A DNA stretch of 64,000 bases from Polyangiaceae bacterium (GCA_016719945.1 JADJYE010000041.1:186001-250000); one strand, 5' to 3'. Shown: positions 1-8,906, numbered from the stretch's first letter. The notes: generated by a model not told the origin, from the letters alone. Numbers and translations: made by a program.

Positions 1-1825
1 CGACGAACTTGAAGAACGCTTGGCTCTTCTGCACCGAGAACACCGCCTCGCCCGCGATCGCCGCCTCGCGGGCCCGCTCGTTGCCGGGGAGCGGGAAGTG
101 CTTCCACACCAGGCGCAGCTTCTCGGCGCCGACGTGCTCCTTGAGCATGATCAGGTCTGCATACTGGTCTTTGCAGGCCTTGCTTCGAAGGTCCATGAAC
201 GCGACGATCGTCAGCGGGGCATCGCGCGCGCCCCACATCGGATCGGCGAACGAGATGGGCACCGGCGAGTCGAGGTCGCTCCACTCGTCGTGGAGCTTCT
301 TGAGCAGCTTCTCGCGCTCGCGCTTCGTGTCGCGCTCGAGCTCGCGCAGCTTGTCTTCGCGGGCAGCGAGCTCACGCTTCTCCTTCCGGTCCCACGCGTT
401 GTAGGCGCGCGTGCCGTAATAACCTCCGAGTGCGAGCACCAGCGTGGCGCCGGCGAGGCCCACAGCCCAGCGACCTCGGACCTTGCTGCCCAGCTGGCGC
501 AGCCTCGCTGCCCAGCGGACCTGCGCGGCGCTGGCGGCCAGCGCGGCGCGGGCCTCGACCGCGGGTGGCGCAGCGCTGGCCGTGAGCTGCGCTCCTTCGC
601 GGGCCGGGCCTGCGGGGATCTGCGCCGGGGTCGGCGGGTTGGGGCTCGGTGCCTCAGAGGGGGGCTCGGCTGCGAGCGGAGTAGCCGGCTGCTGCCTCTG
701 CGAGGCCTCGCGCAAGCTCGGGATCGTGAAGGCGACGCCGGGCTTCGGGGGCGGCGAGGGGGCGACCGGCGCCGCGGCGATCGGCGCCGCCGCGATCGTC
801 AGCGCCGGCGGAGCGGGAGCAGGAGCAGGCGCGGCAGCCAGCGTCGCCGACGTGGCCTGCTTGGGCTGTGCTGCGACCGCTGGCGCCACGGCCGAGGCTG
901 CAGCCGGCGTGGGCGCCACGGCCTGGGTCGGCGGTCCCCAGCTCTGCCCGACCTGCATGAGCGCCTGGAGCGCGTCCGCGGCCCACCGGAAGCGGCGCGC
1001 GGGGTCACGCGCCACGCACCCCGCGAACCACCCGTCGAAGCCCGGGGGCAACGGCTGCTCCACGCCGAGCTCGGCGGCGCGCTTCGTCGCGGGCACGAGC
1101 GGTTCGAAGAGCACCTCGCGCATCAGGGTGACCATCGCCGACCCCATGTCGCGGGCGGTCTTCCAGTAGTGCTTGCCGGTCAGCAGCCAGAACGACAAGA
1201 GGCCGAGGGTCCACACGTCGGTCGCGGGTGACGGCGTCTTCGCGGTCTCGACCTGCTCGGGGGCCATCCACAGGCCTCGGCTCATCGCCGCGGTCGTGTT
1301 CTGTCGGATCTCCGAGGCGATCTTGCCGACCCCGACGAACTGGACCTCGACGCGGTAGGGCAGGCCTGCGGTCGGGCTCGAGGCGAGCACGATGCCCTCG
1401 GGCTTGAGGTCGCGGTGGACCACGCCGAGCGCGTGCGCGGCGGCGACCGCGTCGCACAGCTGCGACATGAAGCCGAGCAGCTCGTGGGGGGTCATCGGCG
1501 GGCCGTCGGCCATGCGCTCCGCGAGCCGCAGGCCCTCGAGCAGCTCCATGGCGACGAACGGCTGCCCCGTCTCTGGGTCGCAGCCCCAGGCCAGCACCTG
1601 GGCGACGTGTTGGCTCTGGATGCGGGAGGCGCGCTTGGCCTCCTCGAGGAACGCGCTGCGGATCGCCGCGTCTTTGCCCAGGTCACCGTGGACGACCTTC
1701 AGCGCGCGCCGCTCGCCGGTGGAGGTGTGCTCCGCCTCGTAGATCGTCGAGAGCCCACCCGTATAGAGCGTGCGGACGACGCGGTAGTCCTCCCCGAAGG
1801 CGGCTCCCGCCTCGAGCCCATCCAT
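1..1825 (-). CDS. Ser/Thr kinase-like protein (predicted pseudokinase) with a TM helix and degenerate DsbA-type thioredoxin domain, 3' end missing
   Basis: 608 codons are visible from an ATG at 1825; the C-terminus runs off the window. Residues about 12-290 follow a Hanks-type kinase: Gly-rich loop (LYTGGLSTIYEAEH), ALKVV lysine, VHRDLKPEG catalytic loop (D139) and MAPE. The DFG triplet reads FVG (163-165) and the catalytic-loop Asn is Gly, so both usual Mg-binding residues are missing and weak or no catalysis is likely. An Ala/Pro-rich linker (about 300-440) leads to one membrane helix near 447-467, a charged coiled segment, and a Thioredoxin_4/DsbA-like domain from about 515. That domain has FMDLRSKAC where family members have CxxC: Ser548 replaces the first Cys and only Cys551 remains. 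Kinase outside-in orientation would put the thioredoxin part outside the cytoplasm. It is divergent from the Fe-S gene at 1908. The role is inferred as a sensing or scaffold protein. Confidence 0.85.
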   Translation of the reverse strand, partial: MDGLEAGAAFGEDYRVVRTLYTGGLSTIYEAEHTSTGERRALKVVHGDLGKDAAIRSAFLEEAKRASRIQSQHVAQVLAWGCDPETGQPFVAMELLEGLRLAERMADGPPMTPHELLGFMSQLCDAVAAAHALGVVHRDLKPEGIVLASSPTAGLPYRVEVQFVGVGKIASEIRQNTTAAMSRGLWMAPEQVETAKTPSPATDVWTLGLLSFWLLTGKHYWKTARDMGSAMVTLMREVLFEPLVPATKRAAELGVEQPLPPGFDGWFAGCVARDPARRFRWAADALQALMQVGQSWGPPTQAVAPTPAAASAVAPAVAAQPKQATSATLAAAPAPAPAPPALTIAAAPIAAAPVAPSPPPKPGVAFTIPSLREASQRQQPATPLAAEPPSEAPSPNPPTPAQIPAGPAREGAQLTASAAPPAVEARAALAASAAQVRWAARLRQLGSKVRGRWAVGLAGATLVLALGGYYGTRAYNAWDRKEKRELAAREDKLRELERDTKREREKLLKKLHDEWSDLDSPVPISFADPMWGARDAPLTIVAFMDLRSKACKDQYADLIMLKEHVGAEKLRLVWKHFPLPGNERAREAAIAGEAVFSVQKSQAFFKFV

Positions 1826-1907
1826 GCCGAGGGTCTAGCGACCCCGCGAAACCGCGTCGAGGATGTTTGACGCCGCGCACACTGAGACCCTAAGAAAACG
1901 GGCACTC

Positions 1908-4160
1908 ATGAATCCCTACGCCATGGCGTTCGTGCTGGTCACGCTCAACGCCGCCTTCGGGTTGACCGCGAAGCAGCGGTTCGAGCTGCTCATGGTCGGT
2001 CGCCCCACCCTCCGGTGGGACCGCGTCCCCGAGCGGGTCCGCGGCGTCGTCGAGTACGCGCTCGCCCAGCGCAAGATGCGCTACTACCCAGCAGCCGGGC
2101 TCGCCCACATGGCGATCTTCGTCGGCTTCGGCGTGCTGCTGTTGAACACGATCATCCTCTGGGGGCGCGGGTTCTTCCCAGGGTTCAACCTCTTCTTGTT
2201 CGGCCACGACCAGCCGCTCGGCATGGTCTACGACCTGCTCAAGGAGATCGTGCTCGTCGCGGTCATCGGCGGCGCCTCGTTCTTCGTCTACCTGCGCGCC
2301 GTCAAGCGCGAGGGCCGCATGACCCTCTCCGGCGAGGGCCTGGTCATCCTTGGCATCATCGTGACGATGATGGTCGCCGACCTGCTCTACAACGGCTCGC
2401 TCCTCGCGCTGTCGCCCAAGGTCGGCGAGGCGTGCGTCGGCTCGGCGAAGAGCGCGCTCGGAGCGCGCCCGTCCGACGGGCTGTGTGAGGGCGTGCGCAC
2501 CGTCGTCGCCCCGCTCGGGGCTGACGCGGGTAAATCGATGGGGTTCGTGTGGCACGCGCCGGCGAGCAGCGTGATCGCCGCTGCGCTCGCCAGCGCCGCT
2601 CCGAAGACGCTCCAGCTCCTCGCGCACCTCGGCTTCTGGACGCACTCGGCGCTGGTCCTCATTTTTCTCAACATCCTGCCGTTCTCGAAGCACTTCCACA
2701 TCATCACGGCGATCTTCAACGTCTTCTTCCGCAACCTTGACAAGCCCGGCCGACTGTTGCCGGTCGCGGCGTCGAGCGAGGCGATGATGCCGATGGTCGA
2801 GGCCGCGATGGAGGCGCGCCCGGGCGCCGAGCCCGTCGGCGCAGCGAAGCTGCAGGACTTCAGCTGGAAGGCGATCCTCGACTTTTACACGTGCACCGAG
2901 TGTGGCCGCTGCAGCGACAACTGTCCGGCTCACAAGACCGGGAAGATCCTCAGCCCGAAGATGCTCACGCTCGATCTGCGCGACCACCTCTACGGGCGCG
3001 CGGAGGAGCTGATCGACGAGAGCAAGGCCCCGAAGGTTGCGCCCGTCGAAGGCGAAGAGGCGCCGGCCGCGGACGCGGCGCCCACGGCGGAGCTGGTCGG
3101 CGACATCATCCACCCCGACGTGCTCTGGGCGTGCACGACCTGCCGCGCCTGCGAGGAGCAGTGCCCGGTGATGATCAGCTACGTCGACAAGATCGTCGAC
3201 ATGCGGCGCAACCTCGTGATGTTGAAGGGCGAGTTCCCGGCGCAGCTCAACGGGCCGTTCTCGGCGCTCGAGGTCAACGGCAACCCGTGGAACCTCGCGC
3301 GCGTCGACCGCGCCGGCTGGGCCGAGGGCCTCGACGTGCCGCTGATGAGCGACAAGCCGGACGCGAAGGTCCTGTATTGGGTCGGCTGCGCGGGGAGCTA
3401 CGACGACCGCGCCAAGAAGGTCGCGCGCGCTACCGCGCAGCTCATGAAGTCCGCCGGCGTCGACTTCGCCATCCTCGGCCAGGAGGAGACCTGCACCGGC
3501 GACCCAGCGAGGCGCGCGGGCAACGAGTACCTCTTCTTGATGCTCGCCGAGCAGAACGTCGCGACGCTCAACGGGTACAAGGAGCAAGGCGGCATCCGCA
3601 CGATCGTGACGGCGTGCCCTCACTGCTTCAACACGCTCGCCAACGAATACCCGGACTTCGGCGCGAAGTTCGAGGTGGTCCACCACGCCGAGTTCCTCGC
3701 GCGCCTCGTCGCCGAGCGGAAGCTCTCCCCCAAGGCGCCGGTGAAGAGGCGCGTCGCGTACCACGACAGCTGCTACCTCGGCCGCTACAACGACGTGTAC
3801 GACGCGCCGCGCGAGGTGCTCGGGAGCATCCCCCAGCTCGAGCTCGTCGAGGTGCAAGGCTGGAACAAGAACAAGGGCCTGTGCTGCGGCGCCGGCGGCG
3901 CGCAAATGTTCATGGAGGAGCAGAACAAGGACCGCGTGAACGTGAAGCGCACGAAGCAGCTGCTCGACACCGGGGCTGCCACGATCGCCAGCGCGTGCCC
4001 CTTCTGCCAGACGATGCTCACCGACGGCCTCAAGGCCGAGTCGAAGGAGGAGTCGATCCAGCAGCTCGACATCGCCGAGCTGCTCCTCGAGAGTTGCTCC
4101 GAGGTCGAGGGCGGCAAGTCGCGCTCGAAGAAGAAGAGCGCGGAGGCGAGCGCCGAGTGA
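1908..4160 (+). CDS. Membrane-bound (Fe-S) oxidoreductase with CCG domains, ETF:menaquinone oxidoreductase-like
   Basis: The N-terminal about 300 residues carry several membrane helices like a NarI-type cytochrome b segment. Two 4Fe-4S motifs follow (CTECGRCSDNCP and CTTCRACEEQCP). Two Cys-rich CCG-type halves as in HdrD/GlpC come next (WVGCAGSYD with ACPHC; CYLGRYND with LCCGAGGAQ and ACPFC). This order matches the membrane EMO proteins that pass electrons from electron-transferring flavoprotein to menaquinone, so a role in acyl-CoA oxidation electron flow is the best inference; no etfAB lies in the window. The ATG at 1908 is chosen over one at 1863 because it starts directly before the first hydrophobic segment. 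The C-terminus is a Lys/Ser/Glu tail. The gene stands alone, divergent from the kinase-like gene. Confidence 0.85.
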   Translation: MNPYAMAFVLVTLNAAFGLTAKQRFELLMVGRPTLRWDRVPERVRGVVEYALAQRKMRYYPAAGLAHMAIFVGFGVLLLNTIILWGRGFFPGFNLFLFGHDQPLGMVYDLLKEIVLVAVIGGASFFVYLRAVKREGRMTLSGEGLVILGIIVTMMVADLLYNGSLLALSPKVGEACVGSAKSALGARPSDGLCEGVRTVVAPLGADAGKSMGFVWHAPASSVIAAALASAAPKTLQLLAHLGFWTHSALVLIFLNILPFSKHFHIITAIFNVFFRNLDKPGRLLPVAASSEAMMPMVEAAMEARPGAEPVGAAKLQDFSWKAILDFYTCTECGRCSDNCPAHKTGKILSPKMLTLDLRDHLYGRAEELIDESKAPKVAPVEGEEAPAADAAPTAELVGDIIHPDVLWACTTCRACEEQCPVMISYVDKIVDMRRNLVMLKGEFPAQLNGPFSALEVNGNPWNLARVDRAGWAEGLDVPLMSDKPDAKVLYWVGCAGSYDDRAKKVARATAQLMKSAGVDFAILGQEETCTGDPARRAGNEYLFLMLAEQNVATLNGYKEQGGIRTIVTACPHCFNTLANEYPDFGAKFEVVHHAEFLARLVAERKLSPKAPVKRRVAYHDSCYLGRYNDVYDAPREVLGSIPQLELVEVQGWNKNKGLCCGAGGAQMFMEEQNKDRVNVKRTKQLLDTGAATIASACPFCQTMLTDGLKAESKEESIQQLDIAELLLESCSEVEGGKSRSKKKSAEASAE

Positions 4161-4212
4161 GGGCAGTTCGGACACGCGCCTGTGGCGTCCGTCTGCTAGA
4201 GTCCCCCTCGTC

Positions 4213-4608
4213 ATGAAGGACGGTGGGGACTCGAGCTCCGGGCGGTCGCGGGCAGGCGCCGCCACGACGACGCAGCCGGTCGGGTCGGGGCTCGCGGGCG
4301 CGCGCAGTGCGGTCGTGTCGACGCTCGGTCCGGTGCCCGTGTGGGGCGGTCAGGTCCACGTCGCTGACGAGGTGGCTGAGCTCGCCTTGCGGGCGCGCTG
4401 GGCAGAGGCCCACGCAGAGGCGGCCAAGCATCCCATCTGCGAGGCGTGCGACGCGCCGATCGACGGCGAGCCCGCGGGCAGCGGGCTCTACTTCTGGTCC
4501 CGAGACGGCGAGCTCCGCTTCGAGGAGCCCGCGCTGTGCGAGGACTGCGGCTTCGCCATCGTGGCCACCGCGCTCCGACGCTTCGAAATCGACGAAGAGG
4601 AAGGCTAA
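4213..4608 (+). CDS. Small zinc-ribbon-like protein of unknown function
   Basis: 131 residues. The N-terminal third is low-complexity Ser/Gly/Ala. The C-terminal half has two CxxC knuckles (CEACD and CEDCG) separated by about 30 residues, a pattern typical of a small zinc-binding fold, then an acidic tail. It is the first gene of a plus-strand run to 6701. The next gene (4611) starts two bases after its TAA, so translation is probably coupled. A likely promoter -10 (TAGAGT, 4197-4202) lies shortly upstream. I cannot name the family. Confidence 0.7.
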   Translation: MKDGGDSSSGRSRAGAATTTQPVGSGLAGARSAVVSTLGPVPVWGGQVHVADEVAELALRARWAEAHAEAAKHPICEACDAPIDGEPAGSGLYFWSRDGELRFEEPALCEDCGFAIVATALRRFEIDEEEG

Positions 4609-4610
4609 GG

Positions 4611-5291
4611 CTGACGCCTCTCGGCCCGCCCTTCCAGGCCGCGCCGCCCTCTCCCGCGCTCTGCCCGCGCTGTGAGGCGCTCGAGGACCGACCTGACAGC
4701 GCCTTCTGCCGCAGGTGTGGGGCGCAGCTGTCCGTCCTCGCCGAGGCCCCGCCGCCGAGCGTCTCAGACGACCCGCGGTCCGACCTCATCCTGACGCCGG
4801 ACACGATCGTCGACCCGCCGAAGCTCGCGTCGAGCGCGCCGCCCCCGGCGGCCGTCGAGGCGCCCAAGGTCGAGGCTCCGCCCCCGATCGAGGCGCCCAA
4901 GGTCGAGGCTCCGCCCCCGATCGAGGCGCCCAAGGTCGAGGCTCCGCCCAAGCCGAGCGAGCCCGCGCCGCCGATCCCGCTCGCGCCGCTGCCGCACGGC
5001 TACGTTCCGGTGAGCCGTGTGCTCGAGCTCACCAAGGACCCTCCCTGGTACCGCTGGTCTCTCGGCCACGCGCTGCGCCTCGGCGCCGCGGCCGCGCTCG
5101 TCGGCGGCACGCTGATGGGCCTCGAGCTCGCACGGAAGGTCTACGGCAAGATGCTCGCGAAGGCCCTCGCGACGACGCCGAACGGCTGGCTCATCGACTT
5201 CATCGAGTACGCGATCGCCTGCGTCGCGAGCGCGGGCATCGGCTTCGTGGTCTACCGGCTCACGAGCCGCACCTGGGCGAGGACCCCCTGA
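4611..5291 (+). CDS. Zinc-ribbon membrane protein with EAPKVEAPPPI repeats, probable CTG start
   Basis: The frame encodes a zinc-ribbon (CPRC ... CRRCG), a Pro/Glu/Ala/Lys linker made of an 11-residue repeat, a short conserved-looking stretch, and two hydrophobic segments near the C-terminus. No ATG, GTG or TTG exists in this frame between the upstream gene's coding region and the zinc-ribbon. The best start is CTG at 4611, two bases past the preceding TAA, with a purine-rich GAAGAGGAAGG just upstream. An in-frame ATG at 4446 would require deep overlap with the zinc-ribbon gene before it. Zinc-ribbon plus linker plus TM suggests a membrane-tethered binding protein; function unknown. Confidence 0.65.
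   Translation: MTPLGPPFQAAPPSPALCPRCEALEDRPDSAFCRRCGAQLSVLAEAPPPSVSDDPRSDLILTPDTIVDPPKLASSAPPPAAVEAPKVEAPPPIEAPKVEAPPPIEAPKVEAPPKPSEPAPPIPLAPLPHGYVPVSRVLELTKDPPWYRWSLGHALRLGAAAALVGGTLMGLELARKVYGKMLAKALATTPNGWLIDFIEYAIACVASAGIGFVVYRLTSRTWARTP
4857..4955 (+). repeat. 33-bp tandem repeat, three units
   Basis: Units at 4857, 4890 and 4923. The first two are identical and the third diverges at its 3' end. Each encodes EAPKVEAPPPI, an extended Pro-rich linker in the surrounding gene. Confidence 0.9.
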
Positions 5292-5647
5292 GCATCGCCG
5301 CCTATTATCCGAGCTACCCCCTGATCGCCGCCGCGGCGGCCGCTGCGATCTTCGGCGTCGGCTACTGGCTCGTCACGAGCGCGCGGCCTCGTAAGCTCGA
5401 CCGCGAGCCGTGGAACGAGCTCAACGTTCGGTCGCTCGCGCACCTGCTGCACAAGGTCACGCGCCCCTCGAACGCGCTCGTGCCGTGGTCGGCCGAGGAG
5501 CGCTCTCAGATCACGAGCTTCTACGAGCGCTGGCTCAACCTCGAGCCCAACCTGCGCTCCGAGCTGCGCCTGGAGCTCGCGTCGGAGGGCATCGACATGC
5601 TCAAGCTCTCCGACGCGATCCGCGCGCACCGCGGCCGCGCGCGCTGA
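5288..5647 (+). CDS. Small membrane-anchored protein, probable CTG start overlapping the upstream stop
   Basis: About 119 residues: one N-terminal membrane helix (YPLIAAAAAAAIFGVGYWLV) followed by a soluble, charged helical region. The frame has no ATG, GTG or TTG before or within the membrane helix. A CTG at 5288 overlaps the preceding TGA in a CTGA arrangement, the exact analogue of the usual ATGA overlap. The next possible standard start (GTG, mid-protein) would remove the helix. Together with 4611 this is the second neighbouring gene that appears to use a coupled CTG. Function unknown. Confidence 0.6.
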   Translation: MSIAAYYPSYPLIAAAAAAAIFGVGYWLVTSARPRKLDREPWNELNVRSLAHLLHKVTRPSNALVPWSAEERSQITSFYERWLNLEPNLRSELRLELASEGIDMLKLSDAIRAHRGRAR

Positions 5648-5683
5648 GCGCCAGGAGCCGACCTTTGCGGTACGGTCGTCGAC

Positions 5684-6145
5684 GTGGCTCGTCGCTCCGT
5701 AGCCAAGCCGACGTCCGGCGAGGTGGGCTCCGCATCGCTCGCTGCGCTCGACCCGAGCGCTCCCTTCACTTCGCTTCTGCCCGGGCTGTTCGAGGGTTGG
5801 CGCGCACGCCGGCAGCCCACCGTCGCACGCCTCGTCGAGGCCATTTCGGCGGCGCTGCTCGCCGAGGCCCCGCGGCCGCTCCTCGGAGCGTCGAAGAAGG
5901 CGTCCGAGCGCGAGCTGTGGTGGGCCGTCCACGAGACCCGTGACGTCCTCGACTTCCCGCGGCTCATGGCGGCCGCGCGGGGCGGGTCGCAGCAGCAGGT
6001 GAGGGCGCAGGTCGAGGCGCTGGCCGAATGGCAGCACCCGGCCTTCGCCGCAGGGCTCCTCTCGCTGCTCGAGGGGGTGTTCGAGAGGCGCATGCGCGCC
6101 CGCCTCTCGGGGATGAAGGCCGCGCTCGAGGCCGCGCTCGGCTGA
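5684..6145 (+). CDS. Hypothetical soluble protein
   Basis: 153 residues from a GTG at 5684; no signal peptide or membrane helix. It is predicted mostly helical, with conserved-looking Trp/Leu positions (ELWWAVHETRDVLDFPRL) and a C-terminal amphipathic helix. It lies four bases before the next gene, suggesting one transcript with it. No family recognised. Confidence 0.65.
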   Translation: MARRSVAKPTSGEVGSASLAALDPSAPFTSLLPGLFEGWRARRQPTVARLVEAISAALLAEAPRPLLGASKKASERELWWAVHETRDVLDFPRLMAAARGGSQQQVRAQVEALAEWQHPAFAAGLLSLLEGVFERRMRARLSGMKAALEAALG

Positions 6146-6149
6146 GCCC

Positions 6150-6701
6150 ATGAGCGACGTCGTCCTGTCCGTGATCGCCACCCGAGACGTCCGTGACGTC
6201 ACGGTCGGGCGCGTGATGCAGCGGGCCCGCGCGCTCGTCGCCTCGTCGCTCGGGCTCGAGCCGTCCTCGCTCTCGCTCCAATACGGGCTCGGTGCGCTCA
6301 CCGACGCTGGCCTGACGCGGTCGCTCGAGCCCGCGAGCCCGCTCGAGTGGCACGACGATCTCGAGGTGCTCGAGGTCGACCTCGTGCTCAGCGGAAGAAC
6401 CGCGGCGACGCTCTCGGTGCGGCATGGTCTGCTCGACTGGGATCAGCTGTTGCCCGTGCCGCTCGAGCCCAGCCTCGCAGCGGTCGTCGGCCCCGCGCTC
6501 GCCCGCCGCGCGCTCGAGCTGGACACTGCGTGGTGGCTCGACGCACACCTCGACCGCCCCGAGGCGGCCGCGCTCGCCCGCGCCCTCATGTGCGCGATCG
6601 CGGAGCCTTGCGACGGCATCCTGTGCGAGTCGACAGACGATCGCGTCTTCGGCTCGGCCGCGGCCTTCGTCGCGGCTTGGCCCTCGATCGCCCGCCTCTA
6701 G
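6150..6701 (+). CDS. Hypothetical protein, last gene of the small-protein run
   Basis: 183 residues from ATG 6150. No signal peptide, membrane helix or motif that I recognise; alternating beta/helix character with a C-terminal Ala-rich helix containing two cysteines about ten residues apart. The four-base gap to the preceding gene argues for co-expression. Function unknown. Confidence 0.65.
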   Translation: MSDVVLSVIATRDVRDVTVGRVMQRARALVASSLGLEPSSLSLQYGLGALTDAGLTRSLEPASPLEWHDDLEVLEVDLVLSGRTAATLSVRHGLLDWDQLLPVPLEPSLAAVVGPALARRALELDTAWWLDAHLDRPEAAALARALMCAIAEPCDGILCESTDDRVFGSAAAFVAAWPSIARL

Positions 6702-6837
6702 GCCTCGCGACGACGGCGGGGGACGGCCGCCCCTGGCTCGACCTTGGCATGGCCTGGGTGCTCGCTCATCTGGGCCCGATGATCGTCGGACCGCGTCCCA
6801 TGCCCGAGCCGAGCCTGCGCGGGCTCTCCCCCGCCGC

Positions 6838-7404
6838 TCAGAGGGCCGGGTCGACCTGTTTGCAGAAGAAGGTGGGCAGCGCCGGCTCCGGCATGAGGGT
6901 CGGCCCGTCATTCGGGGCGGAGGTGGTGAGCACGAGCCGGTGAAGCTCGCCGACGCGAAATGCGGTGAGCGTCCCGGCACCCTGGCGGTATTGGGCCCTC
7001 GGCAGCTCGGCGCAGCCGTGAGCCACGAAGAGGTTCTTGCCGGCGACCCGGCCAGACTCGACCCGCACGATCTCGTATTGCATGACCGTCGCGACGTGCA
7101 GCACGCCGCAATGGAATCCGGGCCCTTCTGGCAGCCAGCGGAGGCGGGCGACGACCGTCGCCTCGGCGCTGCCGTTGGCGGGCTGCGCGATGTCGGTGGT
7201 GGCCAGCGCATGCGGCGGCGGCCCGGCGGAGTGAGTCACGCTCGCAACGTTCAGCCGCGGATCCGGCGACGCCGAGGCGGGAGCGCTGGCGGCGACCGGC
7301 GTGTCTACAGCCTGAGACGTCGTTGGCTCTTGCGCGGCACACGCCACGAGCTGACCCAGCGCGCCTGCGTGCGCGACCCTCCACAGCCATTGGACCGAGC
7401 GCAT
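6838..7404 (-). CDS. Putative lipoprotein of unknown function
   Basis: 188 residues. The N-terminus has a signal-like segment ending in QLVACA (good lipobox, Cys22), then an Ala/Ser/Pro-rich spacer of about 40 residues and a compact beta-rich domain with three cysteines (FHCGVLHV, HGCAELP, FFCKQ) that could form disulfides in the periplasm. It is followed on the same strand by a larger space, so it is probably its own unit. No known family. Confidence 0.65.
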   Translation of the reverse strand: MRSVQWLWRVAHAGALGQLVACAAQEPTTSQAVDTPVAASAPASASPDPRLNVASVTHSAGPPPHALATTDIAQPANGSAEATVVARLRWLPEGPGFHCGVLHVATVMQYEIVRVESGRVAGKNLFVAHGCAELPRAQYRQGAGTLTAFRVGELHRLVLTTSAPNDGPTLMPEPALPTFFCKQVDPAL

Positions 7405-7483
7405 GTGCGCCCCGTCGTAGCACGCCGGCCGCCGGAGGGCGGTCAGCGTGGGCGCTCGGCAGCGGGGCGCGCTGTCCCCGCCC

Positions 7484-8161
7484 TCAGAACCCCTCGCTCA
7501 TGGGCTGCACGAGCGAGAGGGCCGGCAACGGCGCCGAGTCCAGGTAGCGTCGGACGGCGCGGTCGATGCTCTGCGCGGCGGCCTCCTCCAGGTCGGCCTG
7601 GGCCTCGAGATCCAGGGTGTCGACCGCCTTGCAGAGGGCCTCGACCGCCACGTAGACGAGCTGCTCGATGCGCGCCTGGTAGAGCACGCCCTGAGCGGTC
7701 GCGGCCCGCACCGCGCGAGGCATCCACGCGGCGACGAGGTCTTGCCTCAGCGCCCGATGGCGATGCCGCGCCGCAGCTAGCAACGGGTAGACGGCGCTCA
7801 GGGGCTCGTTCACGAGCTCCTCGATGGCCGCGTCCGCCGCGTCGCCGAGGCGGCGCGCCGCGCTGCGATCCCACGCGACGAGCTCCCGGCCGAGCGCCTG
7901 GGAGGCCGCCCTCCAGTGCTCGGAGCCGTGGGAGCCGGCGTCGAGGCGGCGCATCAGGCCGCGCGCGAAGCGCAGCAGCCGCTCTGCCCTGCGGTGCCCG
8001 CCCAGCGAGCCGCCCGCGAGGGCTCGCTCGACCACCGACAGCGTGACGGCGGCCTCGCACGCTCCGGAGAGGCGGTGGACCCAGAGCGCGCGCTCGAGCG
8101 AGACCAGCTTGAGCGCCGCCTCCCGCGCATCCGCGGGGACCTGCCAACGTTGCGTTCCCAT
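7484..8161 (-). CDS. Hypothetical helical protein
   Basis: 225 residues. The ATG at 8161 is preferred over an in-frame GTG at 8182 because AAGGAG sits eight bases before it. The protein is Ala/Leu/Arg-rich and predicted all-helical, with no membrane segment or cysteine cluster; it ends in a short Pro/Ser tail. No domain recognised. Its upstream side is the long gene-free region 8162-9040. Confidence 0.65.
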   Translation of the reverse strand: MGTQRWQVPADAREAALKLVSLERALWVHRLSGACEAAVTLSVVERALAGGSLGGHRRAERLLRFARGLMRRLDAGSHGSEHWRAASQALGRELVAWDRSAARRLGDAADAAIEELVNEPLSAVYPLLAAARHRHRALRQDLVAAWMPRAVRAATAQGVLYQARIEQLVYVAVEALCKAVDTLDLEAQADLEEAAAQSIDRAVRRYLDSAPLPALSLVQPMSEGF

Positions 8162-8611
8162 GAGGTGTTCTCCTTGGTGCACAAATGGCCCGCGGAGGAC
8201 GCTGTGACAATGTCAAAGGTTCAATCGAATCATGTGAGAAAAACGAATAGAAGGCGCCGCCGCCCACCTGCGGCAGCCTCTCGGCGAGCGGCGTGGCGTT
8301 ACAGGAACTAGAGCGCCGATCCGCAAAAGTGTGCGCGGGGGATCGACATCCGAGTGGCTTCCATGATCAACACTTGGGATGCGGTGGAAGCCCGCGATGG
8401 GTAGCTGACCGCTGCGCACCAACCCCGTCGTCAGGCTCTTGCCTGCCTGCGGGCGATGCTGGCGCTGGTGATAGAGCGGGCTCTTCCATGGCCCCCTCCT
8501 CGACGCGCGCTGCTGACCCTTGATCGTGTCGCCGAGCGCCACGACGAGCGTGCCCGCTTCGGCGACCTGCGGTCCGGCGGAGCTCCCACGCAGCGCCCGC
8601 GGCGAGGGCAG

Positions 8612-8664
8612 CTGGCGACAAAACCCGGGGCTCGTCCCGGACGAGCCCCCACCTGTGTCGCCGG
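8612..8664. repeat. Long imperfect palindrome, REP-like, copy 1
   Basis: 25-base arms (8612-8636 and 8640-8664) around a three-base centre match at 19 of 25 positions. The arms begin GGCGACA and end GGGGCTCGTC. The mismatches cluster in the middle of each arm. Confidence 0.75.
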
Positions 8665-8751
8665 GGCGATGAGCCTCTGCACTGGATCGTGCAGAAAACG
8701 AGGGGTCCCTCCCGCGAAACCGACACAACCCAGGGAATAGCCAGGATCCAA

Positions 8752-8798
8752 GCGACACAACCTCGGGTTCGTCTCGCACGGACCCCCACCTGTGTCGC
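8752..8798. repeat. Long imperfect palindrome, REP-like, copy 2
   Basis: Arms 8752-8771 and 8779-8798 share GCGACACA at the tips. The right arm carries the same CCCCCACCTGTGTCGC string as copy 1. The unpaired block falls at the same position as in copy 1, so the two look like diverged copies of one element. Confidence 0.7.
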
Positions 8799-8906
8799 GA
8801 GCCGTCCCGACGCCACCGACCAGGGCGACCGACGGAGCCGCCTAAGCTCGCGAGGCGCCACGCCCTGGCGCGAATTAGGCTGGCCGCTTAGCGGCTTGTG
8901 TCCCTA

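Noticed and set aside
1890..4265. Long open frame antisense to the Fe-S oxidoreductase
   Set aside because: Very high GC at third positions opens antisense frames; its protein is His/Arg/Glu-rich without domains.
8213..8779. Minus-strand 188-codon open frame in the gene-free region
   Set aside because: GDTIKG and a basic stretch faintly recall transposases, but no DDE motif or homologous block is visible and it runs through the palindromes.
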